Assembly: GCF_003369915.1 (NCBI RefSeq)
Contig: NC_046674.1
Span: 34,413,657-34,477,656, forward strand
DNA length: 64,000 bases
Source: Drosophila miranda
Taxonomy: Eukaryota > Arthropoda > Insecta > Diptera > Drosophilidae
Direction: 5' to 3'
Below the pieces are notes generated by a model. That model searched no databases. It saw nothing but the letters and a program-made list of their open reading frames with translations, and had not been told where the DNA came from. The position numbers and the translations under genes were made by a program. Positions 20,487 to 33,094 of the stretch are shown here, piece after piece. The stretch's first letter is position 1; each line of letters begins with the position of its first letter.

Positions 20487-22403
20487 AGCCGAACCGAACG
20501 CGAACATGCAAGAAAGATAGCTGTTAGACTAACATTACTAAGAAACTAAGCACGCAATCAAAATACAAATACCACTACAATTACTAATTACTAGAAAGGT
20601 GTGTAAGGATTAGTAATTTAATAAGAGGAAGAGAATTAGTGGTGGATATAATATGGTAGAGAGAATTATAATCCGAGCATAAGACCCTAAACGGTTCATG
20701 CAGAGAATAATTCCATCTACAAAGTGGAAGGAACAACGGTAAAAAATTTCTAGTCAGTCTAATAGGAATCGTGAAGTTTATGCGGCTCAACAGATCAGGG
20801 CTGTCTATGTCACCCCTGACGGTTCTACGGTTAACTAAGGATGGGAGGTTTACTAATAGTAGTCTACTAGAGTAAGATGGGAGTATTACACCCGCATCCC
20901 AGTTAAGGCCCCGCAGAGCAAAGAGTAAAAAGTTTTTCTGTACTGATTCTATACGGTCCTATACGGTGTACTTTGTACTGAGGCCACCATACGCAGGAGC
21001 CGTATTCTAAGATCGGACGAACAAGAGAGGTATAGAGAGTCTTTGTTATATAAGGGTCGTCAAATTCCTTTGACCACCTCTTTATAAACCCAAGCACGCC
21101 CATGGCCCTATTTACCATGGTAGAAATGTGTTCAGAAAACTTTAACTTGGGGTATAACATAACACCCAGATCATCCACCAGGGTAATTCTTTCAAGAGAA
21201 CCGCCACATAGGGTATACGTAGCCAACAAGGGGCTAGAACGATGAAATGTCATTACTTTGCATTTCGAGGCATTAAGGTGTAACAAGTTTGCACATCGCC
21301 ATGACTGAAAGTTATTAAGATTGGATTGCAAGCGAGAATGAAATGAAATGTCCTTATACTGGACACAGAGTTTAACATCATCCGCATACATAAGTACTCG
21401 AGAATATGTTAATACCGAAGGCAAGTCATTAATAAAGAGTGTAAAGAGTAAGGGGCCTAGATGGCTGCCCTGTGGTATTCCCGAAGAAACCTTTACTGGT
21501 GAAGAGAGGGAGTTTTTGAAGAGGACTCTTTGAGACCTGGAACAAAGATAGCTAGAAATCCATCTCAGGAGGTTGGGCGGAAACCCTAAAAGGTCAAGTT
21601 TATGTGCTAGAAGGGAATGGTTTACAGAGTCGAATGCTTTACTGAAGTCGGTGTAAATAACATCCGTCTGTAAGTTACCTTGAAAGCCTTTGATAATGAA
21701 AGAGGTAAACTCTAACAAGTTCGTGGTGGTTGATCGCCGCCTTATAAATCCATGCTGAGTTGGAGATATAAGTGACTTGCAGAGATGTTGCAAGTGCGGA
21801 GTTAAAACCTTCTCAAGCATTTTAGGAATAGCGGATAACTTTGCTATATCTCTATAATTTTTTGCATCAGACTTACTACCTTTTTTATGGAGAGGAATTA
21901 TAAACGATTCCTTCCAGATCGGGGGGAAGCAAGAAGAATCAATGGACAGGGTGAATAGTTTAAGCAAAGGTCTACACAGTGCCTCGGCGCAGTACCTGAG
22001 TACACAACCTGGAACCCCGTCTGGACCCGGTGAAAACACCGGCTTAACTAGTCGAATATCATGAAGAACATTCATTTAACAAGGGACTGAAAAGGCCGTT
22101 CGACCTCGGTTAACCGTATGGGTACGGATGACCAAAGTAGCTTTCCTCAGAATAGGTGGTTTGGAGAAATTGGGCAAAAAGATCGGCAATTGCCTGATTA
22201 TTATTTGCCGACGTATTACAAAATGATAGCGAGGATGGGTGTGCGGACGTTCTACGCTTACTGTTTACGAAGCAGTAAAACTGTTTAGAGTCCTGAGAAA
22301 AACGTATTCTGCATCGAGATAGGTAGTTCTCATAGCATTGAGCATTAAGAACTGAAAAGTTTGACCGAGCTATTACATAGCGAGAGTGAGAAGTAGGAGA
22401 ACC
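20487..22403 (-). mobile_element. CR1-b non-LTR element in the spacer (5'-truncated)
   Basis: Minus-strand CR1-type element. Its 3' UTR (20487-20900) matches the end of the larger CR1-b copy at 63580-63928, and its 5' end at about 22403 starts at the codons for VGSPTSHSRYVIARS. The 3' end joins gypsy-A env. The 5' end joins the right arm of the inverted repeat through about 23 bp, so there is no target duplication: the two flanks come from different places in gypsy-A. Confidence 0.85.
20903..22403 (-). pseudogene. CR1-b ORF2 reverse transcriptase (spacer copy)
   Basis: Two frames, 22406-22110 (linker after endonuclease, YENYLSRCRIRFSQDSKQFY) and 22075-20903 (RT). RT motifs: SPGPDGVPGCVLRYCAEAL, SFIIPLHKKGSKSDAKNYRD, ISPTQHGFIRRRSTTTNLLE, VIYTDFSKAFDSVNHSLLAH, SGIPQGSHLGPLLFTLFIND, LMYADDVKLCVQ and FIKRWSKEFDDPYIT. 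A frameshift near 20960 (VHRIGPYRI) cuts off the C-terminus, which continues in broken form to about 20590. Dead. Confidence 0.85.
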
Positions 22404-22426
22404 CACTTCTTTTTCTATTTCACTTC

Positions 22427-22893
22427 TATTTCCGGTGTGGTTTCGAATGCCAACTTCGTATTTCTATGCTCTATTTTGGCAATATTACAAGTCCCACTTG
22501 TTTATGATATTCTGAATTAATTTCTGGTAATCCGGGTAATAATATTTTCCCTTAAACCAATTGACGGTTTTCTCTATCCGTGGGTGGAGTAAGCCTTTAT
22601 GATTCTTTAATATGGTTTCTTTGAATTCAGAGTAATTTTGAATATCTATAAGTTTGGTGCTTGATTAAATAGCCTTGGTTATATTGTTAGAGCTAATGAT
22701 TTCTAAATAGGTCTTTTGGAAAGGAGGGAAATCTATTTCATTATGGAAATATAATGCACTCTTTTTGGTGCACAGATATTCCTTTATTATATCCTTTGCT
22801 AAGGTGTTAGTCATTTCTTTATATGTGACCTTGATGATTATCTTGTGAAAATAGCGAATGGTTTCTACCTTATCTTCATTGCCTTTTATTAAC
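22427..22893 (-). mobile_element. Gypsy-A, right copy, integrase-linker segment
   Basis: Mirror of 19237-19703. It encodes the pol linker and integrase zinc region in broken frames and stops at the inversion junction. No long open frame remains. The GTTAA target duplication of gypsy-B is at 22889-22893. Confidence 0.8.
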
Positions 22894-23004
22894 TGTAGTG
22901 TATTGACACTCAGAACTTAAGCACGCGTTCACTTCAAGATTCTCTTTTATTCTATATCCATTGGATGGTGTGACCGTATATACATATTAATATAATACCT
23001 AACA
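22894..23004 (-). repeat. Gypsy-B 3' LTR, right arm (111 bp)
   Basis: Mirror of 19126-19236, full length. Confidence 0.9.
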
Positions 23005-23210
23005 CGCCTCTCCTTAGATGTTTAACATACATGTCATTTATAGATCTATTTTCTTATAACAATTTGATTTGTCTTCTTAATCTAATAAGCGTATATAAAA
23101 TTTATGTGATTTCGTGTTTTTCTTTCTTCTTAATCTATTTAATATTTGTTTCAATGTTTAATTTGTACATAATATGATTTCATAATTCCTTTCTTTATTT
23201 AATTTTATTG

Positions 23211-25264
23211 TTAAATACGCTTTACTACCTTCCCTGCCTCACGTGGTCTCAACTCTCTCCTGGTGGGTGTTTGTTGAGAAACCATTTGTTCATTGTTGTT
23301 TTTGGAATTGTCATCTACTGAACAATTGCTTTCGACATTAGGTGTTTTCGCATTAGGCGATGTATGATTGTTAGTGCTTTGGTTTCTAATTTGATCCAGG
23401 TGACGTTTTATTTCTCTGTTATTGTTCGCCAAAATACAACAATACGAACGCGGGCCCAGTTGTTGTTTTACAGTCGCCTGAGTCCAGCTTGCTTTGTTAG
23501 GATTTTTGTAGTCCCTTACCATAAATTTTTGACCCTTTAAAAATTCTGTGCTTCGTCTACCTTTGTGATTTACAACACCCTCAATCTGTTTTTTATTTAT
23601 TATGCTTTCGACCGTAGGTGGTTTTAACAACGAAAATCTTGTTTTTAGTGTACGACCAAAAAATAATTTAGCAGGAGATTCGCCCGTAGTACAATGAATC
23701 GTATTTCTGTAATCGATCAAAAATCGATTTAAAATTGTATTAAAATCTTGTCTTTCATTACCCTTTATGTTTGCATATAGTGATTTCTTAACAGTCTTTA
23801 CAACATTTTCTGCTTGGCCATTAGTCGCTGGATGTCCTGGAGCAGTAAAAATGTGATTAACACCATTGTCCATTGTCACTAACTAACACGTCTGGTAAAC
23901 CATATCGACAAAATAGTAAACAATGAAGTTATTTCCTTCGTTTTGAATACTTCTGCCCATTTTGTATAAGAATCTATAATAACCAATAAATGAAAACCTC
24001 TAATTGGTCCTGCAAAGTCTATGTGTTCTCGACTCCAAGCCTTTCCTGTGGATTTCCACGATATTAATAGACTCTTTTCTGGACTTGATTGTTGTTCCTG
24101 ACAAGGAATACAATCTCGAATTAATTTCTCAATTTCAGAATCCATGCAAGGCCACCACACATAAGAACGTGCTAACATTTTGGTTTTTACTATTCCCAAA
24201 TGCGATGCATGAAATTCTGCTAAAATAGCTTGTCTCAGTTTGGTTGGAATTACTACTCTGTGTCCCCATAAGATACAATCATATTCCACGGAAAGTTCAT
24301 TTGTTTTAGAGATGTAGGCAGAAAACTCGCTGCCATTTAATCTTGTCTTCGAACCAGTGTTAATTGCCCCACAAACTTTTGATAATATTGGGTCACGTCG
24401 TGTTTCACGAGCTATTTCTTTTAAGATAATTTTGAACACCTTTTCGGACTGTATAAAATGTATGTAATTATAGTCTTCGTTTGGTACAGCCGTTTCCCAT
24501 TGAGGCAATTTTGAGAGTCCATCTGCTATATTTAAGGTCCCCTTTATGTGTTTAACTGTATATTGAAAACCTGACAAAGTCAGTGCCCATCTTTGCATTC
24601 GTGCAGAGGCCATCAATGGAAGTCCTTTCAGGTCTCCAAATATGCTTAGTAATGGTTTGTGATCTGTTCGAAGGATGAACGTGTTTCCTAAAAGATACTG
24701 TCTTAATTTACTCACACAGAACACTATAGCCAGAGCCTCTTTCTCAATTGCACTGTAATTATGCTCGCTTTTGGATAATGCTCTTGATACAAATGCTATC
24801 GGTTTGATATCTTCATTGCATTTATGTGAAAAAACACCTGAAACTGCATGGCTGCTAGCATCAGTCGTTAGTACTAACGGTTGATCTGGGTTGTAGTGAA
24901 CTAAAACTTGTTCAGAAGTTACTTCTTTCTTTACCTCTTCATATGCACTCTGACATTCGCGTGTCCAATTAAATTTTGTATTTTTCTTTAATAATGCATA
25001 TAAAGGATTCATTATCTGAGCGAAGCTGTTGATGAACTTTGAATAATTATTTACCATGCCTATGAAAGCTCTAAGCTGTGATACGTTTTCCGGAGCCGGT
25101 GCAAACAATACACTCGCAACTCTATCATTATTTTTTCTCAGTCCGTTCCTGTCAATTGAAAATCCTAGGTAACAAATTTTGGATTTAAAGAACTCACATT
25201 TCTTGTCATTTAATTTAAGTCCAACTGATTTCAGTTTTCTAAGTACAGCTTTTAGGTTTGAAAT
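23211..25264 (-). pseudogene. Gypsy-B pol: RT end, RNase H, integrase (right copy, deleted)
   Basis: Same protein as 16805-18919 but broken by two small deletions near 23870-23920. One removes about 19-20 bp after the codons for SLFTI. The other removes about 40 bp between direct repeats of ACAATGG and takes out part of the catalytic core after VSDNG. Frames 25108-23879 and 23879-23211 remain. Other residue changes against the left copy are few (for example N to T and I to M substitutions). The deletions date to after the duplication. Confidence 0.85.
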
Positions 25265-25275
25265 GACTGGGAAAA

Positions 25276-26349
25276 TTGCGTCAAATTCATACTAATAGCG
25301 CGTCCTTTGATTTCGATGCCATCCCGTTTACCGAAACCTGGCTTAACTCCTCTGTCAATGATCATGAAATTTTCATTGATAGTTACACTATTTATAGAAT
25401 GGACCGCCCATCTTTTGCAGGTGGGGTTCTGATTGTAGTTAAATCTGTTTTCTCATCTGAGTTATTCCCATTCAATAACATTCATGGAATTAAATTTGTT
25501 GCAGTCAAAGTTCGTGTTGGCTCCGCATTTTTCTATTTAACCTGCTCTTACATTCCTCCCAGGTCTGATGCTGAGCTTTACTTACACCACCTCTCAGCAA
25601 TTAATACTGTTGTTTCAGCATTAGGGTGCAATGATCGAATTATTGTCATGGGAGACTTTAACCTCCCATTTCTTTCTTGGCTGCCTTGTGATGACGCTAA
25701 CCTGTTGTTTCCCAATTGCCATAATGACTTTATCAATGGGCTAACGGATATTTCCCTTGTCCAAATTAATGCCGTTAAAAACATTAGGGACAGACTTCTT
25801 GACCTCGTTTTTGTTAACGATGGTTCTCTTGCTACGGTATCTAGAGCAAGCCCAATATCTCTCCCTGAAGATCCTTACCATCCAACTTTGTTGATATCAC
25901 TGGAGTGTTCACAATCTGGAGGTGCTGACAGTTCCATGGCTCCTTGTCACATAAAGTGTTTTCGCAAAACAAACTTTATCGATTTAGATCTACATCTCTC
26001 GCGTGTTGATTGGTCGTTTCTTTATGAATTACCGAACATAGATGCAACTGTTAACTCGTTTTATAGTTCTATTTACTCCGCCCTTAATACGTTTGTTCCA
26101 GATATCACTGTACCTGTATCGTCCAAGCCTCCCTGGTTCTCCAAGTATTTGTCATACTTAAAAAATAATAAATCCCGGCTCTATAAAAAGTACCAGCAGT
26201 CGGGCTCCACGTTGGCCTTAGCTCTATACTCCTCCGCTCGCTCTCTGTTCCTTGCCGTCAATAGTCAGTGTTATAATCATTGCCTTTCACAATGTAGTAG
26301 TAACTTTCGTAGTGATCCTAAAAAATTCTATTCGTTCGTTAACTCTTAG
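25276..26349 (+). pseudogene. CR1-a endonuclease, right copy
   Basis: Mirror of the frame at 15720-16793, 357 codons, with the same endonuclease motifs (PFTETWLNSS, VMGDFNLP, DRLLDLVFVND). It differs from the left copy by a few residues (IVVKS for IAVKS, PPRSDAE for PPKSDAE). N-terminal part missing; a stop follows. Confidence 0.8.
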
Positions 26350-26519
26350 CGCAAGTCAAACGTTTTTCCTCCGTCCCTTCATTACCAGAACAAAACAGAA
26401 GCTTCTGCTGTTGGTATTGCAAATTTATTCGCTAACTTTTTCCAAACAACGTACTCGTCTCATATTTACAACGCATCCACTCCGTATCCGTACCAGCTAC
26501 CTCAAGCTAACAGCATTTT

Positions 26520-28055
26520 TCTGCCCTTTTTCGAGGAAAGCGTTGTTCTGGAAGGTTTGTCATCTATGGACATATCGTTTTCTGCGGGTCCAGATAAGGT
26601 ACCAATCTTAAAACACTGTGCCCAGTCCCTTTGCAAACCCTTGACCTTTCTCTTCAACCTCTCCTTGGAAGACTGTTCCTCCCAGTAATTTGGAATGAGT
26701 CCTACATCATTCCGCTTCACAAAAAAGGTTCAAGATCAAACATTGAAAACTATCGTGGTATCGCAAAGCTTTCCGCCATCCCGAAGCTTCTTGAGTTCCT
26801 GGTCACCCGGCAACTGCAACATCTTTGTTGCAGCTTGATATCTCCGTCGCAACACGGTTTTTTCAGACATCGTTCAACATCGACTAACCTTCTTGAGTTT
26901 TCTAACCTAATCCACCGTGGTTTTCAAATTGGTTTGCAGACGGATGTAGTTTTTACGGACTTCAGCAAGGCATTCGATTCTGTGAACCATGCTCTGCTTA
27001 TTCACAAGCTCTCTTTATTAGGGTTCCCAACGAATCTTCTAGATTGGATTTTGTCCTATCTCTCTAACCGTACTGAACGTGTTTTGTTTTCTAACGTGTT
27101 GTCAAATACTGTTAATGTTACTTCAGGTGTGCCACAGGGAAGTCATCTGGGCCCGCTTCTGTTTATTTTATTTGTGAATGACCTTCCTCAAGTTATAACA
27201 TACTCTACTACACTAATGTATGCTGATGATGTCAAAATCTGTCTTTCTTACTCTGATTGGTATTTGCACACACGCCTTCAACTTGATCTAAGTGAACTAC
27301 TATTGTGGTGTTCAACTAATCTTCTTTTTCTGAACCTTTCCAAATGCAAACTTATGACATTTTACCGTCGCGCTCCTCATTTTGTCCCATATGTTCTAGG
27401 AAATCATGTCCTTGAGCGAATTTCGAGTTCAAATGACCTCGGAGTCCTTTTTGATCATAAGATGTGTTTTAACACCCATATAGCTGCAACTGTAAATAAA
27501 GCTAAGGGTGTTTTAGCGTTCATCAAGCGTTGGTCCAAGGAGTTTGACGACCCGTACGTTACGAAACAACTGTACATCTCGTTAGTACGTCCTATATTGG
27601 AGTATTGTTCTTGTGTGTGGAGCCCGCAGTATAAAGAGCAGCAGGCTGTTATTGAATCCGTGCAAAAGCAATTTTTAATTTTTGCCCTTCGGAACTTTAA
27701 CTGGGACTCGGGTAGAATCTTGCCACCCTACCGGTCTAGGCTAAATCTTATTGACTTGCCGTCGTTGCACCATCGCAGAATATGCAATGGCGTAATGTTC
27801 GTGCACAAGCTCCTTCTTGGGACTGTTGACTCCCAAACTCTCTTGGGTCAGATTGACTTGGCCGTTCCATCTAGACCTACCCGTACTTTTAGGCCTATCC
27901 GTCTACCCATATGTAGGTCTAATTATGCTGATCATGAACCTTTTAGGGTTTTATGCCATAATTATAACTCCCTCTGTCAAACCTTATCCCCTGAACTATC
28001 TCTTAAACTAATTGCATGCAATATTTGTAATCATTTAAATTTAGCTAACTTTTAA
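26520..28055 (+). pseudogene. CR1-a reverse transcriptase, right copy
   Basis: Mirror of 14007-15512. A small deletion near 26605 (bases coding for PSC) and a second near 26670 disrupt the frame, which is open again from 26631 for 474 codons. YADD and the other RT motifs are as in the left copy. In place of DHNLCLNTH it has DHKMCFNTH. Confidence 0.85.
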
Positions 28056-28132
28056 CTTATCTTTTTCCGCCTTTAGTAACTAAGTACCATTATTAACAGA
28101 TAATTTGTTAATTTAATAAATAAATAAAAATC

Positions 28133-29491
28133 AAATATGTTCTTGAAGATCTCGTCCTGTAACTGTTATGTCATCTTGATAAACCACAACTCCTCGCATA
28201 CCCTGAAAAATTGAAAAATAGCTGCTGCAGTTTTTATACCGAATGGTAAGCGTATAACTTTCAGTAGTCCAATATGTGTGCTCCAAGTACACAAATTTTG
28301 AGACTGCTCATCTAAATTTAGCTGATTGTAAGCATTTGACAGGTCAAGTTTTGAATACAGTGCACCTTCAAGCGCTGCAAAAATGTCGTCTATTCGAGGT
28401 AGTGGATACTTTACGTCGACTAAAGACCGGTTTAATGTAACCTTATAGTCACCACAAATTCGTATGTCACCGTTTGGTTCTAAAATCGGTACCAAAGGTG
28501 TTGCCCATTCAGAACTAACGACTTGCTCTAAAATTCCATCATCTATGAATTTTCGTAACTGCACTTCAATCTTTTCTTTCCATGCTAATGGTACTGACCT
28601 AGGATTGAAAAATATTGGTTTTGCATCTTCTTTTAACAGTAACGATATCGTATTCGTAGTATATGAACCTAAACGAGGCTCAAAAACTTCAGCAAACTCC
28701 GATTTAATCTGTTCTGTAATTACAGAATTTGGTTCATTTACGTACACATTTTTCACCTGCATTAACTCAAAATTAAAAGCTCTCAAAAATGTTCTACCTA
28801 GCAAAGGTGGACTCATTGCATTGGTTACGACAACAACAATTTGTTTTTTTAGACCTCGATACTCGATCATTGCATCGTACTCACCAATAACTTTGATTGA
28901 ATCTCCATTGTAATCTACATATGGAACTAGACATTTTCTAAGTGGTCTGCTGGTATTTAAGCTCTCGTAAAATGTTTTTGGAACCAGTGTGCACGGTGCA
29001 CCAGTGTCGCAAGCAATTTTCGTTATGTTTCCATCAATTTTTACAGATAAATAATATACTCCACCAGTCGAGGTTGTATCAACGCTATAGATAGAAAAGT
29101 TATAATTATCATTATCAAAATTATTATCAGAATAGGTGTCATGTTTTGTTTGAGATACATAATTTACAGATTTTTTTGATTTATTTTTACAAATGCTCGC
29201 CAAGTGACCTATTTTTCCACAGCTGTGACATTTGCATGCCTTATACTTGCAATTGTTTGAGGTGTGATTTCGCCAGCCACAGTGTGTGCATGGCTGCTGC
29301 TTCTTTTCTCTGCCAGCGTCGCAGTCGTTTTCGCCGTCGCCGTCACCGTCGCTTCTGCCGCCTCTGTAACTCACGTTTCGGTTGCCCTTGAAATGACTTC
29401 TGCCGTTGCTCTTTGCTTGATCTCTGTTCTCGCCTCTTTGCCTCTGCCATTGACTAGTCCCGTTCTTTTGATACATGTATGTAGTTGACAT
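28133..29491 (-). pseudogene. Gypsy-B nucleocapsid, protease and RT (first part), right copy
   Basis: Mirror of 12580-13938. The 441-codon frame appears unchanged: two zinc knuckles, ACDTGAPCTLVPK protease site and RT motifs A and B. Confidence 0.85.
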
Positions 29492-30055
29492 TGTGTTCTG
29501 TCTTCCTTGTGCTCATCTTCGTCTCCATGATCATCGCCTTCTTGAGTGCATCAGCCAGAGTTAGATTTTCGTCTTCTTCACATATTCTTTCATACATATA
29601 TGGGGTTGGGAAGGCTCATCACAAATTGGTTTAATACAAACGCTTCCAGATTTGAGCCAAATTTGCATTCCAATGCCAATTGTTCAACTCGAGCATACCA
29701 CTCCGCTACAGTCTCATCTTCACTTTTTGTGGACATGTGAAATTTTTTTCTCTCTCTGAATATGAGTGTAGGTGGTGTGTAGTGTGTTTTTAAAATTTCA
29801 CATAATTCTTTGTATGCTTTTGATACGGGTGATACCGGATTGCACAAACTATGTAGTACAGTGTAATCCGCTGTACCGATCGACTTCAACAAAACTGCCT
29901 TTGTTGTGTTTTCCTCTTTCACATTCAATTCGCACAAATGTATGTCGAATTTTTCTCTTCAAATGCAGATCGTTTCTTGATGTGGCGAAAACTCAGCAAT
30001 TGTTGCCATTTGATTGAATGTTGGTACTTCATTTTTCGTCATGTTGTTGTTCATA
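29491..30055 (-). pseudogene. Gypsy-B gag, right copy
   Basis: Mirror of 12017-12580 with the same early stop and the same frame switch after SLPNPIYV, so these lesions predate the inverted duplication. Confidence 0.7.
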
Positions 30056-30121
30056 TATTATATGCACTTTTAACATGTGTATGTATATTAATACGTTTTA
30101 TTTTACGCTCGTCGCCAATTA

Positions 30122-30232
30122 TGTAGTGTATTGACACTCAGAACTTAAGCACGCGTTCACTTCAAGATTCTCTTTTATTCTATATCCATTGGATGGTGTG
30201 ACCGTACATACATATTAATATAATACCTAACA
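30122..30232 (-). repeat. Gypsy-B 5' LTR, right arm (111 bp)
   Basis: Full-length counterpart of the 102-bp left-arm LTR. It retains the 9 bp (GGTATTATA-like) missing on the left. Confidence 0.9.
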
Positions 30233-30237
30233 TTAAC

Positions 30238-31750
30238 TCAATTTACAGATTGTAATAGTTAATTGGTCTTTCCGTGATGGCAATGTGATTGAGATTGTCT
30301 TCCTGTGCGCTGTGTACAGTTGCACCAACGCTATTGGAAGCTTCTCCAAGGAGATTTTCATTAATCTTTACCCTTGATAAGGCATCCGCTACATGATTTT
30401 CTTTGCCTGGTAGATATTTTATTTTAAAGTCGAACTCATTCAGTTTTATTTTCCATCTTTGTAATTTCATATTTGGCTCCTTGAGGTTGTTCAACCAAAT
30501 CAAGGGTTTATGATCGCTTTATGTCTCGAATGTTCTACCGAACAGGTATGAACGGAAATACTTGATTGCCCATACGATCGCCAATAATTCCTTTTCGATG
30601 GCTGAATAGTTTATTTCGTGTTCGTTTAGGGTTCTGCTAGCGTAGCAGATCGGTTTCTGTTCTTGTGACAAAACCGCTCCCAATGCTATATTACTAGCGT
30701 CGGTTGTTACCGTGAAAATTTTGTCGAAGTCTGGGAATGCAAGGATAGGGTCTGAGGTGATGAGTACTTTTAGTCTCTCAAATGCCTCGACGTACTTTTC
30801 GTCCTTGGGGTCTATGACAGCTCCTTTCTTTAGTTTGAGTGTCATGGGTTTTGCTATGTTTGCAAAATTAGGAATGAATTTCCTGTAGAACCCGCACAGA
30901 CCTAAGAATGACTTTATTTGTTTAGTCGTTTCCGGTATTGGAAATTTGACGATGGCAGAGATCTTGCCTGGATTTGGTACTATTCCTTCAGTAGTGACTA
31001 CATTCATTTTCCTTTTTCATGAATTCACATTTATCCATTTGTATCTTTATGTTGGCGTCTCTCAACTTTCCAAATACTCTCCTTAGTGACAACAGGTGTT
31101 ATTCCAATTAAGTGGAAAATATAATGATGTCGTCTAGGTATACAAAGCAATCTTTAAAGATTAACTCTTCAAACAGATTGTTCATACATCATTGGAAGGT
31201 AGCGGGGGCAGTGGTTAGCCCAAAGGGCATACGAGTGAACTTGTAATGTCCATGCTTAGTGGAGAACGCAGTTTTGGGGATTGAGTTAGGTTCCATGGGT
31301 ATTTGATGGAAACCCTTTGCTAAATCGATTGTCGTAATATACTGACATTTACCTAGCTTGTCTAGGATTTCATCCATTCGTGGAGTTGGGAATTTGTCCT
31401 TAACTGTTATTTCATTTAGACTTCTATAGTCTACTACAATTCGATATTTCTGCTTTCCTGAAGCATTTATTTTCTTCGGAATCATAGATATGGGCGATTG
31501 ATTTATTGGTTTACCTCCTGATCGTGTATCTGGGCATATTTGTATGGTCGTCTGTAGACCGGGTCTTCATGTTGAGTTTTGATCTCGTGCTTGATTGTAC
31601 TTGTGAAAGTCAAATTGTCACCTTCTTTGTACTGCACATCTTTAAACTTATATAAGACCTTTTTCAATGCCTCCCTTTCTTCGTCGTTTAAATGATCTAA
31701 TCTTAATTGATTACATTCCCTTAATTCACTGTCTAGAGCGGAAGCGAAGT
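30238..31750 (-). pseudogene. Gypsy-A pol: RT and RNase H (right copy)
   Basis: Mirror of 10330-11842. Frames 31485-31189, 31007-30519 and 30503-30243 correspond exactly to the left copy with the same stops. Confidence 0.85.
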
Positions 31751-32467
31751 ATTGATCTCCCTCTGGAGATGGGTCAAGGCACTTTATCGAATTAATTTAC
31801 AGTTATTTATTGTTTGTTTTTTTTTCATTCGACTTATTAAAAATAAAAAACAGTTAGTGATTGCAATGGCAAATTGCCTAATGGTATACATATATACATA
31901 TATTATTCATATAGTCGTCCTTCCCATTCGAGAAGCTACGACTCACATCGACAAAAAATAGTGTATATATATATAAACGAACGAATGTACGTATAAAATA
32001 ATGTTAGAGAAAAATCGAGTTATTCTGGTAAAAAATATATAGTACGTGTGTATGTGTGTATATTTTAGAGAAGCGTTGCCAGGGCGCTGATCTCTGGGAT
32101 ATCTCCTGGTAGGAGGTTGCGCCTGCCGCTTCCGGCAAATGAAATATTATTTAATTTGCTTTAGATGTTCTTCTGGCTTATGCTTCTGCTTATGGATAGA
32201 ATTTTTTGCCTTTATGGTGACCAGATCTCGAGTAAAAATCATTCTCCTTCGTATTACAAAAGTATATGTATTGTATGTATTAATATGTATAATCCTTACC
32301 CCCGCGTAACGCCTAGTCTTGCTCTTAACTACAGATTACAGTTCGGGAAAGTGGAAAAAAAATTTTTTAAAACGCGCCCGAAGAATGCACAATGGGTGAG
32401 GGAAGGGGTTCCTTAAAATCGAAATTTGGACAAGTTAGAGTTTTGGTGGATTTTTATAGCTCGGGTG
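31751..32467 (-). other. AT-rich non-coding stretch (right copy)
   Basis: Mirror of 9613-10329. Small differences near 32345-32365 (AGTTCGGGAAAGTGGAAAAAAAATTTTTT). No gene seen. Confidence 0.4.
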
Positions 32468-33094
32468 CTACTTGAAGGGATTTGGACGCGCCTTGAATAC
32501 CGTCATCTTCCGTATCTCCTTGATCTGCTCCTCCTCGCATCGCTTCCGTTGTTCGTCTTGATTTACCTTTTTTTTTCTTCTTCTCCAGGCTGACCTGCAC
32601 AGCAGCGTCATATTCGCGGCGCTAGAGCACGCGCTGATCGCTGCGCAGCTGGAATGATCTGGGACGGCAGGGCTGATCGTCGTGGAGGTGGAGCGGGCGG
32701 CGAACTTGATTAAGCTGGGGTTGCTGTTGTTCCTTGCGCTTGCGGCGGTCCAAATCAATCTGCCAATGGTTCACAGTTCCGGTGTCTTGGGAATTGTTAT
32801 CTTGTGGCAGACCACGATCTCGTCCAAGCGCTTGTGCAACTCCGGGAAATTGGGCATTGGTCGACTGTGGAATTGTCGCGCCTTACGCTCGTCATCAGTG
32901 CGCCGGCGCGCTGCGAGCTCGCGATTATGTTGGTATATGTTCTTGAATTCGTACGCCTTTGGCGGCGCCGCGCCGGCATCCTGATGGTGTGTGTGCGGCC
33001 GGGGAGACCACTGACTTCGCAACTTTAAACCCATTTCCGGCTCATTCGGGTACTCAACTTCGTCCTCGTTCTTCACGGGCGCATCCGGGCTCAA
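32468..33094 (-). pseudogene. Host TPX2-domain gene fragment inside gypsy-A (right copy)
   Basis: Mirror of 8986-9612. Same breaks. Residue differences are few (YPNEPEMG for YPYEPEMG; one Ser to Leu in the shifted frame). TPX2-type motifs FHSRPMPNF, KITIPKTPEL and FKARPNPFK are retained. Confidence 0.65.

Larger units (their letters stand above)
19704..22426. other. Single-copy spacer of the inverted repeat
   Basis: Contains 783 bp of gypsy-A (19704-20486), the CR1-b element (20487-22403) and about 23 bp of filler (22404-22426) next to the right arm. The right arm starts in the middle of gypsy-A integrase, in reverse orientation. Confidence 0.85.
25265..28132 (+). mobile_element. CR1-a, right copy
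   Basis: Mirror of 13939-16804, flanked by AAAT (25261-25264 and 28133-28136). Same 5' truncation point and 3' tail as the left copy, so it is a duplicate, not a separate insertion. Confidence 0.85.
22894..30232 (-). mobile_element. Gypsy-B, right copy
   Basis: Mirror of 11848-19236 with LTRs at 22894-23004 and 30122-30232 and GTTAA target duplications (22889-22893, 30233-30237, read on the minus strand). It carries the same CR1-a insertion (25265-28132). Integrase is damaged in this arm only. Confidence 0.9.

Noticed and set aside
29264..29488. Hydrophobic Ala/Val-rich frame antisense to gypsy-B nucleocapsid
   Set aside because: Shadow of the Arg/Gly-rich coding sequence on the other strand.
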